The notes beneath the pieces were generated by a model. The model was not told where the DNA came from and did not search any database. It worked only from the letters and a program-made list of their open reading frames with translations. From contig JAALGY010000053.1 in NCBI GenBank assembly GCA_032358165.1, forward strand, positions 1,674,001 through 1,738,000: a stretch of DNA of 64,000 nt, read 5' to 3'. Source of the DNA: Diplosphaera chodatii (lineage: Eukaryota > Chlorophyta > Trebouxiophyceae > Prasiolales > Stichococcaceae). Within the stretch, counting starts at the first letter, position 1; each line of letters begins with the position of its first letter. The translations under genes were made by a program, and so were the position numbers. Of the stretch, positions 35,164 to 47,856 are shown piece by piece.

Positions 35164-36309
35164 GTAAGACTGCTGGGAGCCCCTGCATTGTTGATTGCTT
35201 TGATGAAAGGCTCTGTGCACCTTCAGCATGCATCATTCTCACCTGCCCTGGAAAATGGGGTGACTTGCTGCAGTCCAACAGTGCTCAGCAGTGCCATCCT
35301 TGCTGCAGCTAAGCGAGCACAACATGCGTTGGCTGAGGAGCGAATCCCATCATGACATCCGCTTCCGAAGTGACTGCCATCGACCAGCCGGTCAGGCGGG
35401 TTCGAGATCGCAAGTTTTTGGGTATGTGCAACCGAGGAATATCTGGCAGCTGATCAAGTTGAGCAGAATGAAATACTGTGGGGCAACCAGTCGCCTCACA
35501 TGTCAGACCTGCCACATGCCAATCGTCGTAGAAAGCCTTGTTCAAGCATGCTGCATGTGGACTGCGCATGTCGGTACGTGGGGTGTATTGTGGCTCGGGA
35601 GATCGGAGCAGGGGGCCCAAGTGCCGTTGTAGATTTGCAGTGCACGTCACAGACCCTTCATAGTTTCGGCACCCAGTCATCGGCAGCATAGCAGGGAACA
35701 ACTCGTTTCCGCAGCACACAACTGTGCACCCGAGTTACTTTCTGAGTTGAGCCACGACGGTGAACATGTGCTCAACGCCACGATCTGTCTGGTCGTCTGA
35801 CCCTGCCATCTGCCCTTCGAAGTGCACGCACATTCTGTAAGCTACAGGGCGTGCTCGGAACTCTCCACTCCAGATAGATCTAGCCAGACGCTGGTGCCTC
35901 CGCGATACGTGTAATGGGACCAGTCAAGCAGAAATCTTGAACGTGTTGTGTGCTATGGCGAGAGCTGCGTGGCATTTCAGCGCCGAACGCCGAAGCTGTG
36001 ATCAGCTCGGCGTGTGAACATGCGCAGCGCAGCAATTGCATAGGCGATGGCAGTCCACCACGGTACATTGGCATCAGCAGGGTCGCTGCCAGGCCGTCTG
36101 TGCAGGTCGCAGCCGCTGTACAGCGTGGAGAGGCTGCACAGTGTGCAAAGGTTTCTGTACACGCCGCGGCATGGACGTGCCCGTGCGCAGGCGACGAGCC
36201 CCGATCCTGCGCGGAGCGACGGCGCATCGCAGGCGCGAAAATAACAGCCCTGTCTAACAGCCAACAACATGAAGGGGTGACTTCAAGTGGTGGCATAGGG
36301 TTGCACGAC
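35164..36309. promoter_or_regulatory. divergent intergenic region upstream of NUMOD3 and asparaginase genes
   Basis: 1.1 kb, no recognised exon. The frame of asparaginase exon 1 stays open upstream to about 35950 but without a Met and with non-protein-like composition, so it is not included in the gene. Confidence 0.5.
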
Positions 36310-38809
36310 ATGCCGCAGGAGCGCGCTGCATCGCGACCTGCAGACGGCGGCAGCAGCAGCGACACAGACCCCGATGAGATTGCTCAGACGGTGCGGACCG
36401 TGACGCGGCCGCTGCCACGGGTGTTGGTCGTGCACACGGGCGGCACACTGGGAATGGATCCAGGAGTGTCGTACGAGATAGACGCCAGTGGCAAGCCGGT
36501 GCTGGCAGCGGGGACAGGCGGCACATATGCCGGTGGCCTCAAGCCAGGTGCGCCTCCACTCTGACCACACGCGGAACGGGGTCAGGCTCAGATGAACTAT
36601 ACATGGTGGTTGCATGTGGAGTTCTGACACGGCGCTCCTCTTGGCTTCAGGGACCATGCTGAGGAGTCTGCTGAAGGTACGTAGGCCTGCTTTCAGTGGG
36701 TGTGCACGGCAGATCATCTGCCTGTTCCATGTGCCACCAAGGTTCGAGGCATCTTGCCGTGATGCAGGTTGTGCCCGAGCTGTCAAGCATTGCAAACCTA
36801 GATTTGAAGGTGGCTTTCAACGTTGACAGCTCCCGCGTCGGGCCAGGTGGGCTGTGAGCTGCACATCATGACGCTTTCTCGATATCGTGAGGGATCAACT
36901 TATCGTGAGCATCCACCCTGCACAGATCAATGGATTCAGTTGGCAAGACTCCTGGATGCCAATCGGCGGCAGTATGATGCCTTCCTCGTCGTGCATGGTA
37001 AGTGTTTGTTTGTTTGTTCAATGTCGATCGCCTGTGCCTGAGATTAGGTTAAGCTGCAAAAATATATAGCAATGCACCTTACACTGATCGACATCACGTT
37101 TTGCAGGCACCGATACTTTGGCGTACACTGCTGCCGCCTTGAGTTTCATGTTGGCAGGGTTCAAGAAACCCATTGTACTTACAGGTGGGTGGCAGGCTGC
37201 CAAGACCGCTGTGGGTCTGTGTGGCATGCCAGCAACGAAAGTTTTGCGCAGGCTATGAGGACACTCACTGGTGACTCAGTGTGCCCAGGCAGGGTCCCAG
37301 CTCCCACTGCTGCTGCCAAGGTCAGATGCTCGACAGGTATGGGACCAAGCCTTTCTCGTGCATTGCAGCATGCATGGGCCAAGCCATGCGGCAGTGGCTC
37401 AGTGTGGCAACACCGTGGCCTGCACCGTGCAGAACCTGGTGGATAGCCTCACAGTTGCGGTGGACACGCCCGCGCACAACCGGCTTTCGGAAGTGGCGAT
37501 CTGCTTCGGTGGCAAGCTGCTCCGTGGCAACCGAACCCAAAAGGCAAGCAGTGAACCAGCATGGCCGCTGCGTGACATGCTGCTATGTCGTAGTGCATTC
37601 TGTTACCGCTCAGCCCTGCCAATGCAGGTGCACTCTTCTTCATACCAAGCATTTGCCAGCCCATCGTACCCAGAGCTTGCCATCCTGGGCGTTGACACAG
37701 AGTGGAGGTGAGTGGCATAACAGTTGTGGTTCCTGGCACACACCTGACAACTGTATACTCTGCGCACCATGCACTATGACAGACCCACCACTCTGCTTCT
37801 ACTGTGCAGGCCAGACTACCTTCTCCAGGTGTGCAGCCTACAGCGGGCAGGCATGCTGCCCTGAGCTGCTGTCCCTGTGGCAAATCAGTGACACAGCATC
37901 AGAGTTGTCGTCTGCTGAAGAAGGTGTCATGCTGTCTGCTTGCGCGCAGCCGCATGGAGCATACAGCCCACGCTTTGAACTGGACCCAGCTGTCATGCGG
38001 ATCCCAATAGTACCTGGCACTGATCCCAGGCAGTCGTATGGCGATCTTTCAGGCAAGCATCGATCCGTTTCAGATATGAGGCAGAACATGCAATCACTCC
38101 GTGCAGTGCACGAGAGTGAGCTTGTCGTGTGGGTATGTACTGCAGGCCGCGGTGTGCACGGCATTGTGCTGGAGGCATTTGGCGCTGGCAACATGCCGGT
38201 GAATGTTATGCAGCAGCTCAAGTGTACTAGGCCTACATGATGGACCAGGGCCCTCCAACACTGCAACTGCAATGCTGATCAATTGTGCAACAGGATGCTG
38301 AGCACCACCACTGGCTGCCATGGTTGAAGGAGCAACGCGAGGCCGGCTTGCAGGTAGTGCCACACATTCTTGCTGCGTGACGAGAGGCCATGGATGAGGG
38401 CGCTCAAAGTGCCACGCACCTAGATTGTGTCAACTGTGTTTCGTAGTTAGTAACATGTCGCTGTGCTGCCAGGTGTACTTGTCATCGCAATGTCAAAAAG
38501 GCGGTCTGCATCCGGACCTGTATGCCAGCGGCAGCGGTGCGATGGCCATGGGCTGCGAGGCAGGGCCCCTCATGACGGTGAGATCGGGGATCTTGACAGA
38601 GAGAAACATTGTACAGCGTTTGACCTGCATGTCTATGTCTAGCGACTCTATTGCTTGGTAGCCATTGCAACCACGTTGGGCATTTACAATGGCATTGCCA
38701 ACACAACTTCGGCTATGCAACGCAGCCGGAGTGCGCTGGGGTGAAGATGATGTTCTCACTGCGGTATCCAGACATCAAGCTGGGCTGGCCACTGGCGGGC
38801 GAGATGTAG
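36310..38809 (+). CDS. L-asparaginase, bacterial-type (asparaginase/glutaminase family)
   Basis: Fourteen exons: 36310-36547, 36651-36676, 36768-36846, 36926-36997, 37107-37184, 37293-37336, 37433-37543, 37628-37707, 37810-37828, 37950-38052, 38146-38198, 38294-38353, 38473-38577, 38726-38809; 383 residues. It hydrolyses asparagine to aspartate and ammonia. Both active-site threonine motifs are present: VVHTGGTLGM and VVHGTDTLAYTAAALSF. Others: VLTGSQLPLLLPRSDARQ, FGGKLLRGNRT, FASPSYPEL, VLEAFGAGNMP. The family is the bacterial type I/II fold; land plants use unrelated Ntn-type asparaginases. No secretion signal is visible, so a cytosolic enzyme is likely. Two introns begin with GC (after 37543, AAG|GCAAGC; after 38052, CAG|GCAAGC). 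Exons 2 and 9 are only 26 and 19 nt. Confidence 0.93.
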
Positions 38810-38914
38810 ACAGCAAGACGCTACACCCGGCCGCTCCATGTGGCGCGATTCAATACTTGGCAATACTCCAGGTTCTACTATGAAGAGCCCCACACGTCCA
38901 ATACCTTGGGTATA

Positions 38915-40187
38915 TTATGACATCTTCCTGGTCTGTTCCGCTCTGAAGGCAGGCAACATGGTGGCATCAGGCAAACGTCTGAACACCGCGTATTTTTGGT
39001 GGCACATAGCTACGCGATGCATAGACATACACTGCACACTGCAAGATGGAGTGATTTGGACGGAGTTCCAAAACAAATGGCACCTCTGCTGGAAGGCAAC
39101 AGCTCTGTGGATTGCCTGGGCTGCCCGGAAGATCATGATGCTGGGGATCACGATCCACACACTGTTGACAATCACAAAGTAGAACCAGAAGTACAAGAAC
39201 TCAGGCCGTGAGTGTATGAGGCCTGCAGCAGGCAGGCGTGAACTGGTTATACTGCTCCAAGACATATGTTGCTGGCTCATGCCACCATGAGTGCAGAAGT
39301 ATCACTCGCAGCAGCTGCAGGTGGCTCCACCAGCAGCAGGCTTTGGGGTGGCGACGTTGCTCTTCTGCCATGTGCGTACCTTCTAAAACAGTGGTTGCAA
39401 AGTACAACACGTCGCCATATATCTGCCCCAGGGACACCATGATCTGCACCGTGTACGCCCATGGCCGACGCATCAAGATGCCAAAAACCACCAGGAAGCA
39501 GGCGGGCCCCTCCACAAATGCGGTGACCGCCTCCATGGATATCACAAAGGAGTCACGTGTCGCATAACGAGAGTCTGCCTGCGTGTATTCCCTCCCTGCA
39601 AACACAAAGGAAGATAGCCCTCGACTACACACGGTCTACATGGCAGCCAACAAACTTGGTGAAGAGATCAGCATGCACCATTCATCTCCACAGCAATGGC
39701 TCACAGATTTCTGACAAAACGCCGCCAGAGGTGTCCTTGTAGAAGTCGGGGTGCAGCACAACATAACCTGCAACGATAGCAATGCCTTCAGATTTCCAAC
39801 TGAGCGGGCACAATGTCGAAGCCGGATCTGCAGCACTCATCCAGGCGCACCCTCTATGATGAAATGCACGACGCCGGTCATGGCAAACCAGCTGGCGGTG
39901 ATGCGCTCATGCCGCTTGAGATCTCCAAAGCGACCTGCTGGCGTGCCAGGACCTTGTGACTTTCGTCTGATCAGCAGACCCAGGGTGGGTTGCGGCATGC
40001 TGGTCCGGTGCTACATGGTCATCACGTTGACGCGCAGCTTCTGATCTTGCGCACCTGTCAGAATCCATGTCAGGGCGAAGAAGGTGCCACAAACACCAAA
40101 GAACCATGCCAACACTTGCTGGAACGGGATTGCTGGCGGCGCATACCCGGGCAGCGTCAGACTGACTGGGTAATAGGGATGCGCCAT
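38915..40187 (-). CDS. 3-beta-hydroxysteroid delta8-delta7 isomerase (EBP/HYDRA1-like)
   Basis: Six exons (transcript order): 40055-40187, 39851-39934, 39705-39767, 39380-39595, 39084-39222, 38915-38942; 220 residues, typical for the family. The enzyme shifts the sterol ring double bond from C8 to C7 in the endoplasmic reticulum. It has the expected HPYYPVSLTLPGY start, several membrane helices and the catalytic residues of the EXPERA domain: His and Glu in GVVHFIIEG, Glu in SMEAVTAFVEG, Asn and Trp in VNSVWIVIPS. WREYTQADSRYATRD is also family-typical. The stop codon is 105 bp from the convergent asparaginase stop. A minus-strand TGTAA near 38686 is the candidate polyadenylation signal and would place its 3' UTR inside the asparaginase gene. 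Confidence 0.93.
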
Positions 40188-41243
40188 GATCAATGAAACA
40201 CGCACTGCATGAAGGTACTGACAGCAATGAAATGCTCTCCTAAGGGGGATCCTGACTGCACTGTGGTCTATGCGACATAGTTCGCGAAGGGAGCCACGGC
40301 AAATATGAGACCTGCGAATGCACGCAGCCAAGCTGGATCAAACCAGCAGGTCCCTGACGCCTGATACAGTGTTCTGATACGGTCGACAACCTTTGCACGC
40401 CGCCTCACGCCGACAACATCAGGCCGGGCTTCAGTTTGATACAGATGACTAAATGGTATTGTTCCCCACATATTGCCAGGCTACAGACCTACAGTGACTT
40501 CTGTAGTTAAAGGTACATCGATCCAAGGGGTATAAAGATCTTGACACCCTTGCTTCTGTCAGACGTAGCGCTCAAGACGTCAGCACTCGCAAGGATAGCC
40601 TGAGAGGTTGGCAACTCGTGCCCACCGGTTGCGTTGCAGGTGTGCAGACTGACCATACGGCTTGCGACACTTGGTGATCCGCAGCATTCGCTGTGGACGA
40701 CGAAGTGTTGCCATCGTGCTTGCCTCATCGGTTGTACTGTCTACTTCCGAAAAGTCGTGCGCCTCACTGCGGCGTCCAACACGTGGCGTGGGCTCAGGTA
40801 GCGGTCCTCCGACAGCACTGGTGCTTGTCAGCCGACTGCGACGCCAAGCAGCGTCGCGTCGTGCAATTGTCAGACGAGAGTCACCCGCAAAAGCGGAAGC
40901 TCACGCGCATGGGCCTGCAACGTTGCCAGCGCCCGGCGCACAGCCGAGATCAGCCGGTTGCCAGTCAGATTTAGCGACGCTTGGCCATCGTGGAGAGGCT
41001 GTGCGTGTGCCTTCAGCGGACACACCGGCGGTTCCGCTGGATCGCTGACCTCAGGCAGCTCCGGCGCGCCTGAGATTTCGACGCACCTTCGACAGTACCT
41101 CCGCGGCTTTTGGCCGCCCCGGCATGCCGCCTCCGAGGGGCGTGTGCGGCCGATCCTGAGGTCTCGCCAGGCTGTTACCTGAGCGGTCAGTAGCATCGCG
41201 GGCCGCCGTGCCTGCTGACGTGCGCACGCCGGAGCGGGGTCGC
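40188..41243. other. intergenic, coding content unresolved
   Basis: Upstream of the isomerase start and of the Ser/Ala-rich gene. Open frames on both strands near 40660-41240 have partly protein-like composition and may include a 5' exon of the following gene. No chain with consistent splice sites or family similarity was found. Confidence 0.4.
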
Positions 41244-42240
41244 ATGTCCATGGTGGCGACGCCCGAGAGCAGCACCAGCTCCTGCGTGCGCCGCACCCCA
41301 AGGTCCAAGGTACCGCGGGTCCTGCCGCCGCTGCTGCAGGGCCGTGACGGCAGCAGGCGGCTGGCTCCGGGGCCGGCAGCAGGTGTCGACCGCGCCGTCG
41401 TGCGCAAGCTGTCCTTCACCAGCAGCGGCGACCTGGGCGGCAGCCGCAAGCGCAAAGCCGCAGCCTCGCCCAGCTCCACAGAGGACGACTCCGGCAGCGG
41501 CGGCGCCAGCCGCGACAGCCGCGGCACCGAAGTGTCTTCCGCGAGCGTGTTCAGGGCGTCAACCTCGCAGGTTGACCGGGCGTCGGTGGTGCTCGTCACG
41601 CGGAACCTGCGGCTGCGGTGCGACTCGCTGGCCACGGGCTCCGACCTCAGCACCTCGCCGTCCGCGACCCTGCTGTCAGACGAGGGCCGCCAGCTGTCGG
41701 GCGCCACCCCGTGCTCCACCCTGCGCTGCGATGCGGCCTTCGCTGCGGGCGCTCCGGTGGGCAGCAGCCCCAGGGGCGCAGCGGGGCAGACGCACGAGCC
41801 GCCGACGCCGGCAGCCGCCGCGCAGCTGTCCTTCAGCGACTGGACCGCCGCGCTGCAGCGCTCCAGCGGCATCAGCAACCCGCTGGCGCGGCCGCCGCTG
41901 CCGCTGTCGCTGCCAGGTGCAAATGTAACATGTGGCTACTCCAACAATCGCTGTGGGCAGCCTGCTGGCGCTTGTGGAATGTCAGCTGGTCTATAGGGCA
42001 CCCGGCTCACGGGATGCCTGTCCCCACAGCCTGAAGAGTCCAGGCCGGAGCTGACAGAGATCCTGCTCCTGTATCGCAGGTGCAGCGTCGCAGCCAGGCG
42101 CTTTCCTCTGCGAGCCGGCCTCGCCTGCGGCACAGCTCTTCACCACCAAGCTCTGTGCATTGGACACGATGCTGCAGTGTGTGACTGCAGCGGAGCACCG
42201 CGCGCGCACTGCTGCAGCAGCAACTGGCCTCTCGCAGTAG
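41244..42240 (+). CDS. Ser/Ala-rich protein of unknown function
   Basis: Two exons join in phase: 41244-41916 and 42080-42240; 277 residues. The start is the first ATG of the open frame (MSMVATPESSTSS), but an upstream exon is possible. The protein is low-complexity and basic early (CVRRTPRSKVPR, VVRKLSFTSSGDLG, GSRKRKAAAS), giving candidate basophilic-kinase sites and a nuclear-localisation-like RKRK. The C-terminal exon is more ordered (AAQLFTTKLCALDTMLQ). A minus-strand frame over the same DNA is also long; the plus strand is preferred because the splice to exon 2 keeps frame and a TGTAA follows at 42349. No family recognised. Confidence 0.45.
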
Positions 42241-42749
42241 ATCGTGTACAACAATATGCAAGACCGGGTATTCCCTTTTAGGGTGGGCAGCAGCACTGCA
42301 ACACGTAATATGGGAGGGATGCAATGCGCCATCAGCAGACATGCAGGATGTAAACTGTGAGCTGCATCTTTGTGAATATCGTGACGCCGCACGCCATTCC
42401 CCTTTAATCCCTTGGAACCTTGATCTTCGCGCTCTGAGGTGGCTGCGAAACTGTGATTCATGCTGATTGAATTGGAGTACATAGCTTCTTGTGTTGCCCA
42501 GCTATGCTGTGGCTTGGGGGAAAGGCTTCCCTGCTGCTTTGTGGAAACACTCTCGTCTTTTGTGCAATGGGCTGTAAACAGCTGGAGCTGTTCAGGTCAG
42601 CTTACCCAACATGCTATCAGCGGTTGAAAGGCTCGCAATACCAGCAACTCGGCCCACAGCCTGGTTGTCGTCCTACCCACGATTAACTGATGCAGCTTGG
42701 TGTGTGTCCAGTGTCATCCACAACCACACCCAGTCAAGCGGCTCGTGGC
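42241..42749. other. convergent 3' spacer
   Basis: A TGTAA at 42349-42353 (+) may end the Ser/Ala-rich transcript. The rest should be the 3' UTR of the RCC1-repeat gene. Nothing else seen. Confidence 0.45.
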
Positions 42750-45700
42750 TCAGTCGTCGGAGGTGAGGTTGTGCATGTCGCTGGAGGCCATCGCGCGCTC
42801 CATGAGGTGCACCTGCGCGTGGCCCATGCTGTCCCGGTACTCGGGGCTGTCCGCGCCGCCCAGCCGCCGGCCCCCGCCCCCCACATACCCCTCCCCTTCG
42901 TCTGGGCGGGAGATGGAAACCGTCAGCGCAAGAGCTTGGATGCCTGTGCGGCTGGACTGAGATGGCCAAGGTGCGCATGACCAGCGCCCAGGCAGGACAT
43001 GCTGAGTCTCAAGTGAAGTGACCGCAGCGCGGTTGGTGGTGGCTTGCCATCTCGTCATGGGTGCAAGCCGCAGAGCACCTGGCCAGCCGGTCATGAGCAC
43101 AAGCTGCAGAGCACTCAAGTCACTGCTCACCCTGCGGGTCGGAGGACCTGCGGAAGCTCTTGCTGGCCTCATCGTCGTCGGACGACCCGCCCACCTTCCC
43201 ATCGTCCTCATCTGAAGACCCTCCAGGCACGCCCTCTGCGCAGCCAAACGAACATAGTAAGTTCTTGCGCGATGAGCATAGGCAAAGCAAGCAGTGATGC
43301 CCAGACTGCGTGTCACTGTACATGGCTGTACCATATCGGTGTGCAATGACTACAGTGAGCATCTCAGCAACCGCAGCAGGACAGCTTTGCACAGCAGGTT
43401 TCACCTGAGGCCGCCTCCGGGTCTCCAGACACGGGGCCCTCCTGCAGGCTGAGGTCCTCGAGCGGCGGCTCGCTTGGCGGCGGCGGCGAGGCCCCGCTGC
43501 GACTCTCGACCTCCCCAGCTGCACAACACAGCCACTACTTTCAGTTGGAATATTGTGAAGCAGACTGGCACCATTTGCTGGTGCGCCATGGCCGTTGGCG
43601 TGCAGCATAGAAGTACGGCGCACTCCCGCAAGACCCTCGCATCCAACTGGTGGAGGACTGCGAAGCCGCACCGTGCCCATTGCTGTCCAGGGGCCGCAGC
43701 TGCGGAGAGGAGCGCTCGCTGCCGGTGACCTCGCCGTCGCGCTCGATGGAGGAGCCGTCCGGCACCGCCAGCACCATGGAGTGGCGTCCCCCCGCGCACA
43801 GGCTGACCACGCGCCACCGCCCGGGGCCGCCTGCGGGAGGCGCCAACACGTCAGCGCTGTGTAACACGCTCCCGAGGTGTGCGCAGTTGGTGGCAGGCCT
43901 GTGTGACACCACCGTGCAGCATCATGCGGGCGCTTCTTGTGCAATCAAAGCTGCGTAGGAAGCCCACTTGATAACCGCAGTCGTCTTGTGCCTACCTGGT
44001 AGGCTGAGGCTGATGGGCGAGTGGTGGTCTCGCTCGTTGCCAGTCCCCAGCCGCCCTGCATTACGGAGGTGCAATTTTGGCTTCCAAGGAGGATGGTGTC
44101 ACAGAGTACAGCAGCACGGTCATGTGGATTGCAGCAGGCGGCGCACCAAAGCTGCCCCGGCCCCAGATGAAGATGCGGCCTTCGTCAGTCAGTGCGATGG
44201 TGTGCGTGCCGCCACAGACCGCCTGAACCACCCTGCAGAGCATCTGACATGCCTCACAGCTGTGCATCATCAATTTCTGGAGTGCTGATGACGTATGCAG
44301 CTGTGCGCAAGCGGCAGGCGCGATGATGCGAACCCACCGCTCTCCCGAGATGGACTGCACCAGCGTCGGCCGCAGCTTGCTGGAGCCGCTCTTGTCGCCC
44401 AGGCCCAGGCGCCCATACTCACCCCGTCCCCACACATACACCTCTGTGTTGCATGTAGACGGAGTGTCGGCAGCACCTCCAGTCAGCAACATCAGGCATG
44501 AAGCAACCTGCATCTCGCCAGCCCGCACAGCTGCAACTACAAGCGCACCGCCAGTGGTGGTGAGTGCCAGCGAGTGCCAGCCGCCGGCGCTGATGTCCGC
44601 TATTGGTGTGTCCTCAAGGCCCACCACCTTGACGGGGGTGGTGGCGTATGACGTCGTCCCATTGCCCAGCTGCGCAGAATGATAACGACAGGTGTACACC
44701 AGCGACTCAATGTGCAAGGTGACAACATGCTTTTGGCGATGGGGATGCACGTGCAAAGTATAGGTGTTCCCTGCGAAACAGCACGACAGTGCACTTGTAT
44801 GCAGAAGCACACCTGGCCGAAGTCATTGATGCCCCAAGCGTACACCTCGCCGTCCCTGCAGATGTGAACACATAGCCCCTGCTGTGCTAGAATTTCAGAG
44901 CAGAATTTGCGCTTGACGCGGACAATTACGTCTGTCAAGCACCATGCTCAGACCCACCAGGTGAGGAGCAGGTTGTGGAAGGCACCGCAGGCGACCTTCG
45001 CAATGCTGATGGCACCCTCAACCTTGCGCGGCTCTCGGTTGATCTGCAAGTGTGCATGCAACATCAAGTCAGTGCTGTCCAGCAGCACATGAACGACACA
45101 GGTCTAGTGGTGTCCGATCAGCGTAGCCGTCATTTGAGAAGCCACATGCACCTCGAGCGAGAAGAAGCCCCAGGGCTCGCCCCAAGTCCACACCTGCATG
45201 TGTAGCGTTACATATGTCAGACAGGCAGTCTACTCCAAAGACGGATGTCACGTGCCTGCCAAGCGCTTACATGCCAAGATTGCAGCGCGGCACGCACCTC
45301 CCCCTCGTCAGTGAGGGCAACAGAGTGCATGCCGCCAGCTGCCACCTGTGCCACCCGGACCCCCTGCAGACATCGGAGCCATTATTGCAAATCTGCATAA
45401 GCCAGGATTGTCTGCCGGCATCATGCAGTGAACGTGGCACTAGTCTCAGCGCACGCGCACCTGCAAGCAAGGCTGCGGTGTCACAACATCATGGCCAGGG
45501 CCCTCCTCGTTCGGCTCTCCTGTCGCCTGCTGGTACTCGTTGCCGCCAAACGCCCAGGCCTGCGGCGGCATGAGCAAGGTCTGCCGCCTGGTACGAAGGT
45601 GAGCCCACATACCCAAACCTGCACGTAAGCGGACCGGGAAGGGCGACACACATGCCACTGCACAGGCATGGCCATGCGCCCGCCCACCTGCCCTGTGTCA

Positions 45701-46799
45701 TCAAGCGCCAGGGTGTGCCAGCCGCCGAGCGCAGCCTGCCATCGTAAGGAATGGTGTGATGTCGTGCTGCTTCTACACTCGACAATTCGATTCCACCGGA
45801 CCACACCATGCGCAACAGCCAGCACATGCTCTGCGCCATGGTGCTTGCGACGCACGCTCGACACCCCCCCTGGCAGGCACACATCTGACCAGTGCAGGGT
45901 GCATGCCCGCACACCCATCACGAGCCCAGCGTCACCTGCACTATGCGGACGCCGCGCAGCTCAGACACGTAGCGCGGCTTGCGCTCGGTGGTGCGGTGCC
46001 CGTGGCCCAGCGTGCCGCGCGCATTCCAGCCCCAGGCCAGCAGCTGCGCAGCCGAATGGGTGTGACGTTGCCAGTGTGCATGGACGTTGACGGCCTGATT
46101 TGCACCGCATCAGGGTGCTGCGGCCAGTTGCTGCAAGCATGTAGTGTGCCACAACACAACTGATCTTCTAGCTGTGCCGCTGACACAGGACCCTGCCACC
46201 CGTTGCCCACATTCCAGGGCATGGCTATATATGTCATATGCATGACGGGCGACATCTGAGCATGGTCATCATCCTGATGACACTGGTGTTTGCACAAGAC
46301 TGCAGCCCCACCTGCCCATCCGCATCAATGGCAAGCGTGTTGCGGCTGCCGCCAACGAGCGGCGAGGTGGTGAAGTCGCGGCCGCGCAGCCGCGTGCCGA
46401 GCAGCGACTCGATGACCTTGGGCGACATCAGGTTCTCCTCTGTGTCCACTCCCTGCAGGCGGTGCAGCCACACAACTATGATGTCCTTGAGGCGGGCTTG
46501 CCACTGATGGCGCCCGAGCGAGCAGGCTCCAGTCGGAGGGGCCAGCAACGACCTGCGGCATGCTCAGCACGCTCCTGTGCAGCCCGAGCCTGCAGTGCTC
46601 AAACCTACGCGTTGCCCACTGCAATCCATGCCCCACAGCATGCATGCCCCGCCACACGCACCAGCTGGCCATCCTCCGCGACGCCGAAACCAAACACGAC
46701 CGCAGTGCCAGGCGGCGTGGTACAGTACGCTGGCAGGCCGCGGCACAGGGAGCCCGCCGGCGGGTCGGAGCCCCCAGCTGAGCGTGGCGTGACGGCCAT
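42750..46799 (-). CDS. RCC1-repeat beta-propeller protein
   Basis: Seventeen exons (transcript order): 46662-46799, 46312-46452, 45936-46043, 45688-45735, 45461-45559, 45298-45363, 45152-45193, 44958-45043, 44813-44855, 44549-44669, 44338-44443, 44147-44232, 43996-44055, 43672-43830, 43405-43518, 43131-43235, 42750-42901; 557 residues, all phases consistent. RCC1 blades are visible as repeated GGWHTLAL / GGMHSVAL / CGAFHNLL / GGWHSLAL / GGTHTIAL / GGRHSMVL segments, each followed by a W-G strand (LLAWGWNARGTLGHG, WTWGEPWG, YAWGINDFGQLGNG, YVWGRGEYGRLGLGD, FIWGRGSFGRLGTG). After the propeller comes a Ser/Glu/Asp-rich tail ending MASSDMHNLTSDD. It resembles plant and algal RCC1-family proteins (UVR8/RUG3 relatives), but the GWRHT and Trp-pyramid features of the UVR8 photoreceptor are not evident, so the role is open. 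Confidence 0.9.
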
Positions 46800-46922
46800 T
46801 CTGCCGTCTGCGCTGCTGGCTCAGGCTGTGCTGCTGACGGCGCTGGGTTTTGCTGGCGCGACGCTGCTGTCTAGCATGTCCTGATATGAGGGTTGCTTCC
46901 CAATGCGGGGCTTCTGCATGTG

Positions 46923-47484
46923 CTAGAACCCCTGGTTCTGGCCGTTTGCACTGTTGGGTGCTGGTCGTGTAAACACCCTGCTGGTCTCGGCCGCTGGGAC
47001 GAGTGGATCAGGTGGGTACTCCCCCTGCACGTTTGCACGTATACCGTGTCACGCATGATACACTTGCCGTGAGAGCCGCCCAACAGACCAGATGTTCTGC
47101 TGACATGTAGGAGCGGGACGGCCAGGAAGTCGCGCACCCGGACGCTTGCAGATGTGCGTTCCAGCCACTCCCTCAGCGGGTCCTCAGTCAGATTGAGACC
47201 CAGAAGCCCGGCAACGAAACCTCCAGCAAACGCCACGGGCTCCTGCATTGCGCATGCATCATCTTATAGGCGTCTGCCATGTTGCCTGGCGCGCCATGCA
47301 TCATGAATTGTGAACGTGTGCGTACCTTGACGGCAGCGCGCAGAAGAGAGTTGGATGTGCTCGCGATGGTTTTTGTTTGATGTGCAGTGAGGCTGCCACG
47401 GCTTCTGCGGGGCGTCGCAATGCGAATGGTATGGGTGGACCGGCGCAGCGACAAAGGTTGATGCTGGGTTGACGGACCGTGCAT
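46923..47484 (-). CDS. UPF0426 plastid protein
   Basis: Three exons (transcript order): 47326-47484, 47138-47242 (or ending at 47144, both in phase), 46923-47024; 121 residues, close to the plant protein At1g28150. The first exon is a Ser/Thr/Arg-rich transit-like peptide (LSLRRSTHTIRIATPRRSR). The conserved core is EPVAFAGGFVAGLLGLNLTEDPLREWL. A short Pro-rich tail ends the protein. Function is unknown; plant members are plastid-located. It sits head-to-tail behind the RCC1 gene, 124 bp from that gene's start codon. Confidence 0.85.
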
Positions 47485-47856
47485 GTCCGCAAGTGATACT
47501 CTGGCTTGCGATGTATTCAGATAAGCTAGTGCGTGTGCGTCGTGCAGCAAACTTGCCTCTGTGGAATCAGGAAGCGAATGTTCGCTGGCACTGAGAAACG
47601 CACTTAGGAATTTCGGAGGAAGGCCTGGTAGCAGCAGCCCTGTAGTCAGCAAGGTGTGCAATGCATACTTCGGCACATCTTGGAGGCAAGTACATATATG
47701 AACAATGCAGATCCCAATGATGCACGCCGCCAGAAACCAGCAAATCAATATAGTGCATCAATTCACATAGCCAGCAGGACTGCTATAAACCAATTTAGAC
47801 CAGCCTGAGCCCTGCGCAGGGTATACTTCCGCTGCGTCGCTAATCCTATGTATCGC
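47485..47856. promoter_or_regulatory. intergenic region between UPF0426 start and remodeler 3' end
   Basis: 372 bp. It should contain the remodeler 3' UTR and the UPF0426 promoter. A longer N-terminal extension of UPF0426 is open in frame here but its composition is not convincing. Confidence 0.4.

Noticed and set aside
40870..40980. LRR-like run (LNLTGNRLISAV) on the minus strand
   Set aside because: A single LxLxxN-like match without neighbouring repeats or a supporting exon chain is expected by chance.
41051..41878. Long minus-strand ORF opposite the Ser/Ala-rich gene
   Set aside because: It is open but shows no conserved motif or in-phase partner exon. The plus-strand frame has a clean donor, an in-phase second exon and a following TGTAA.
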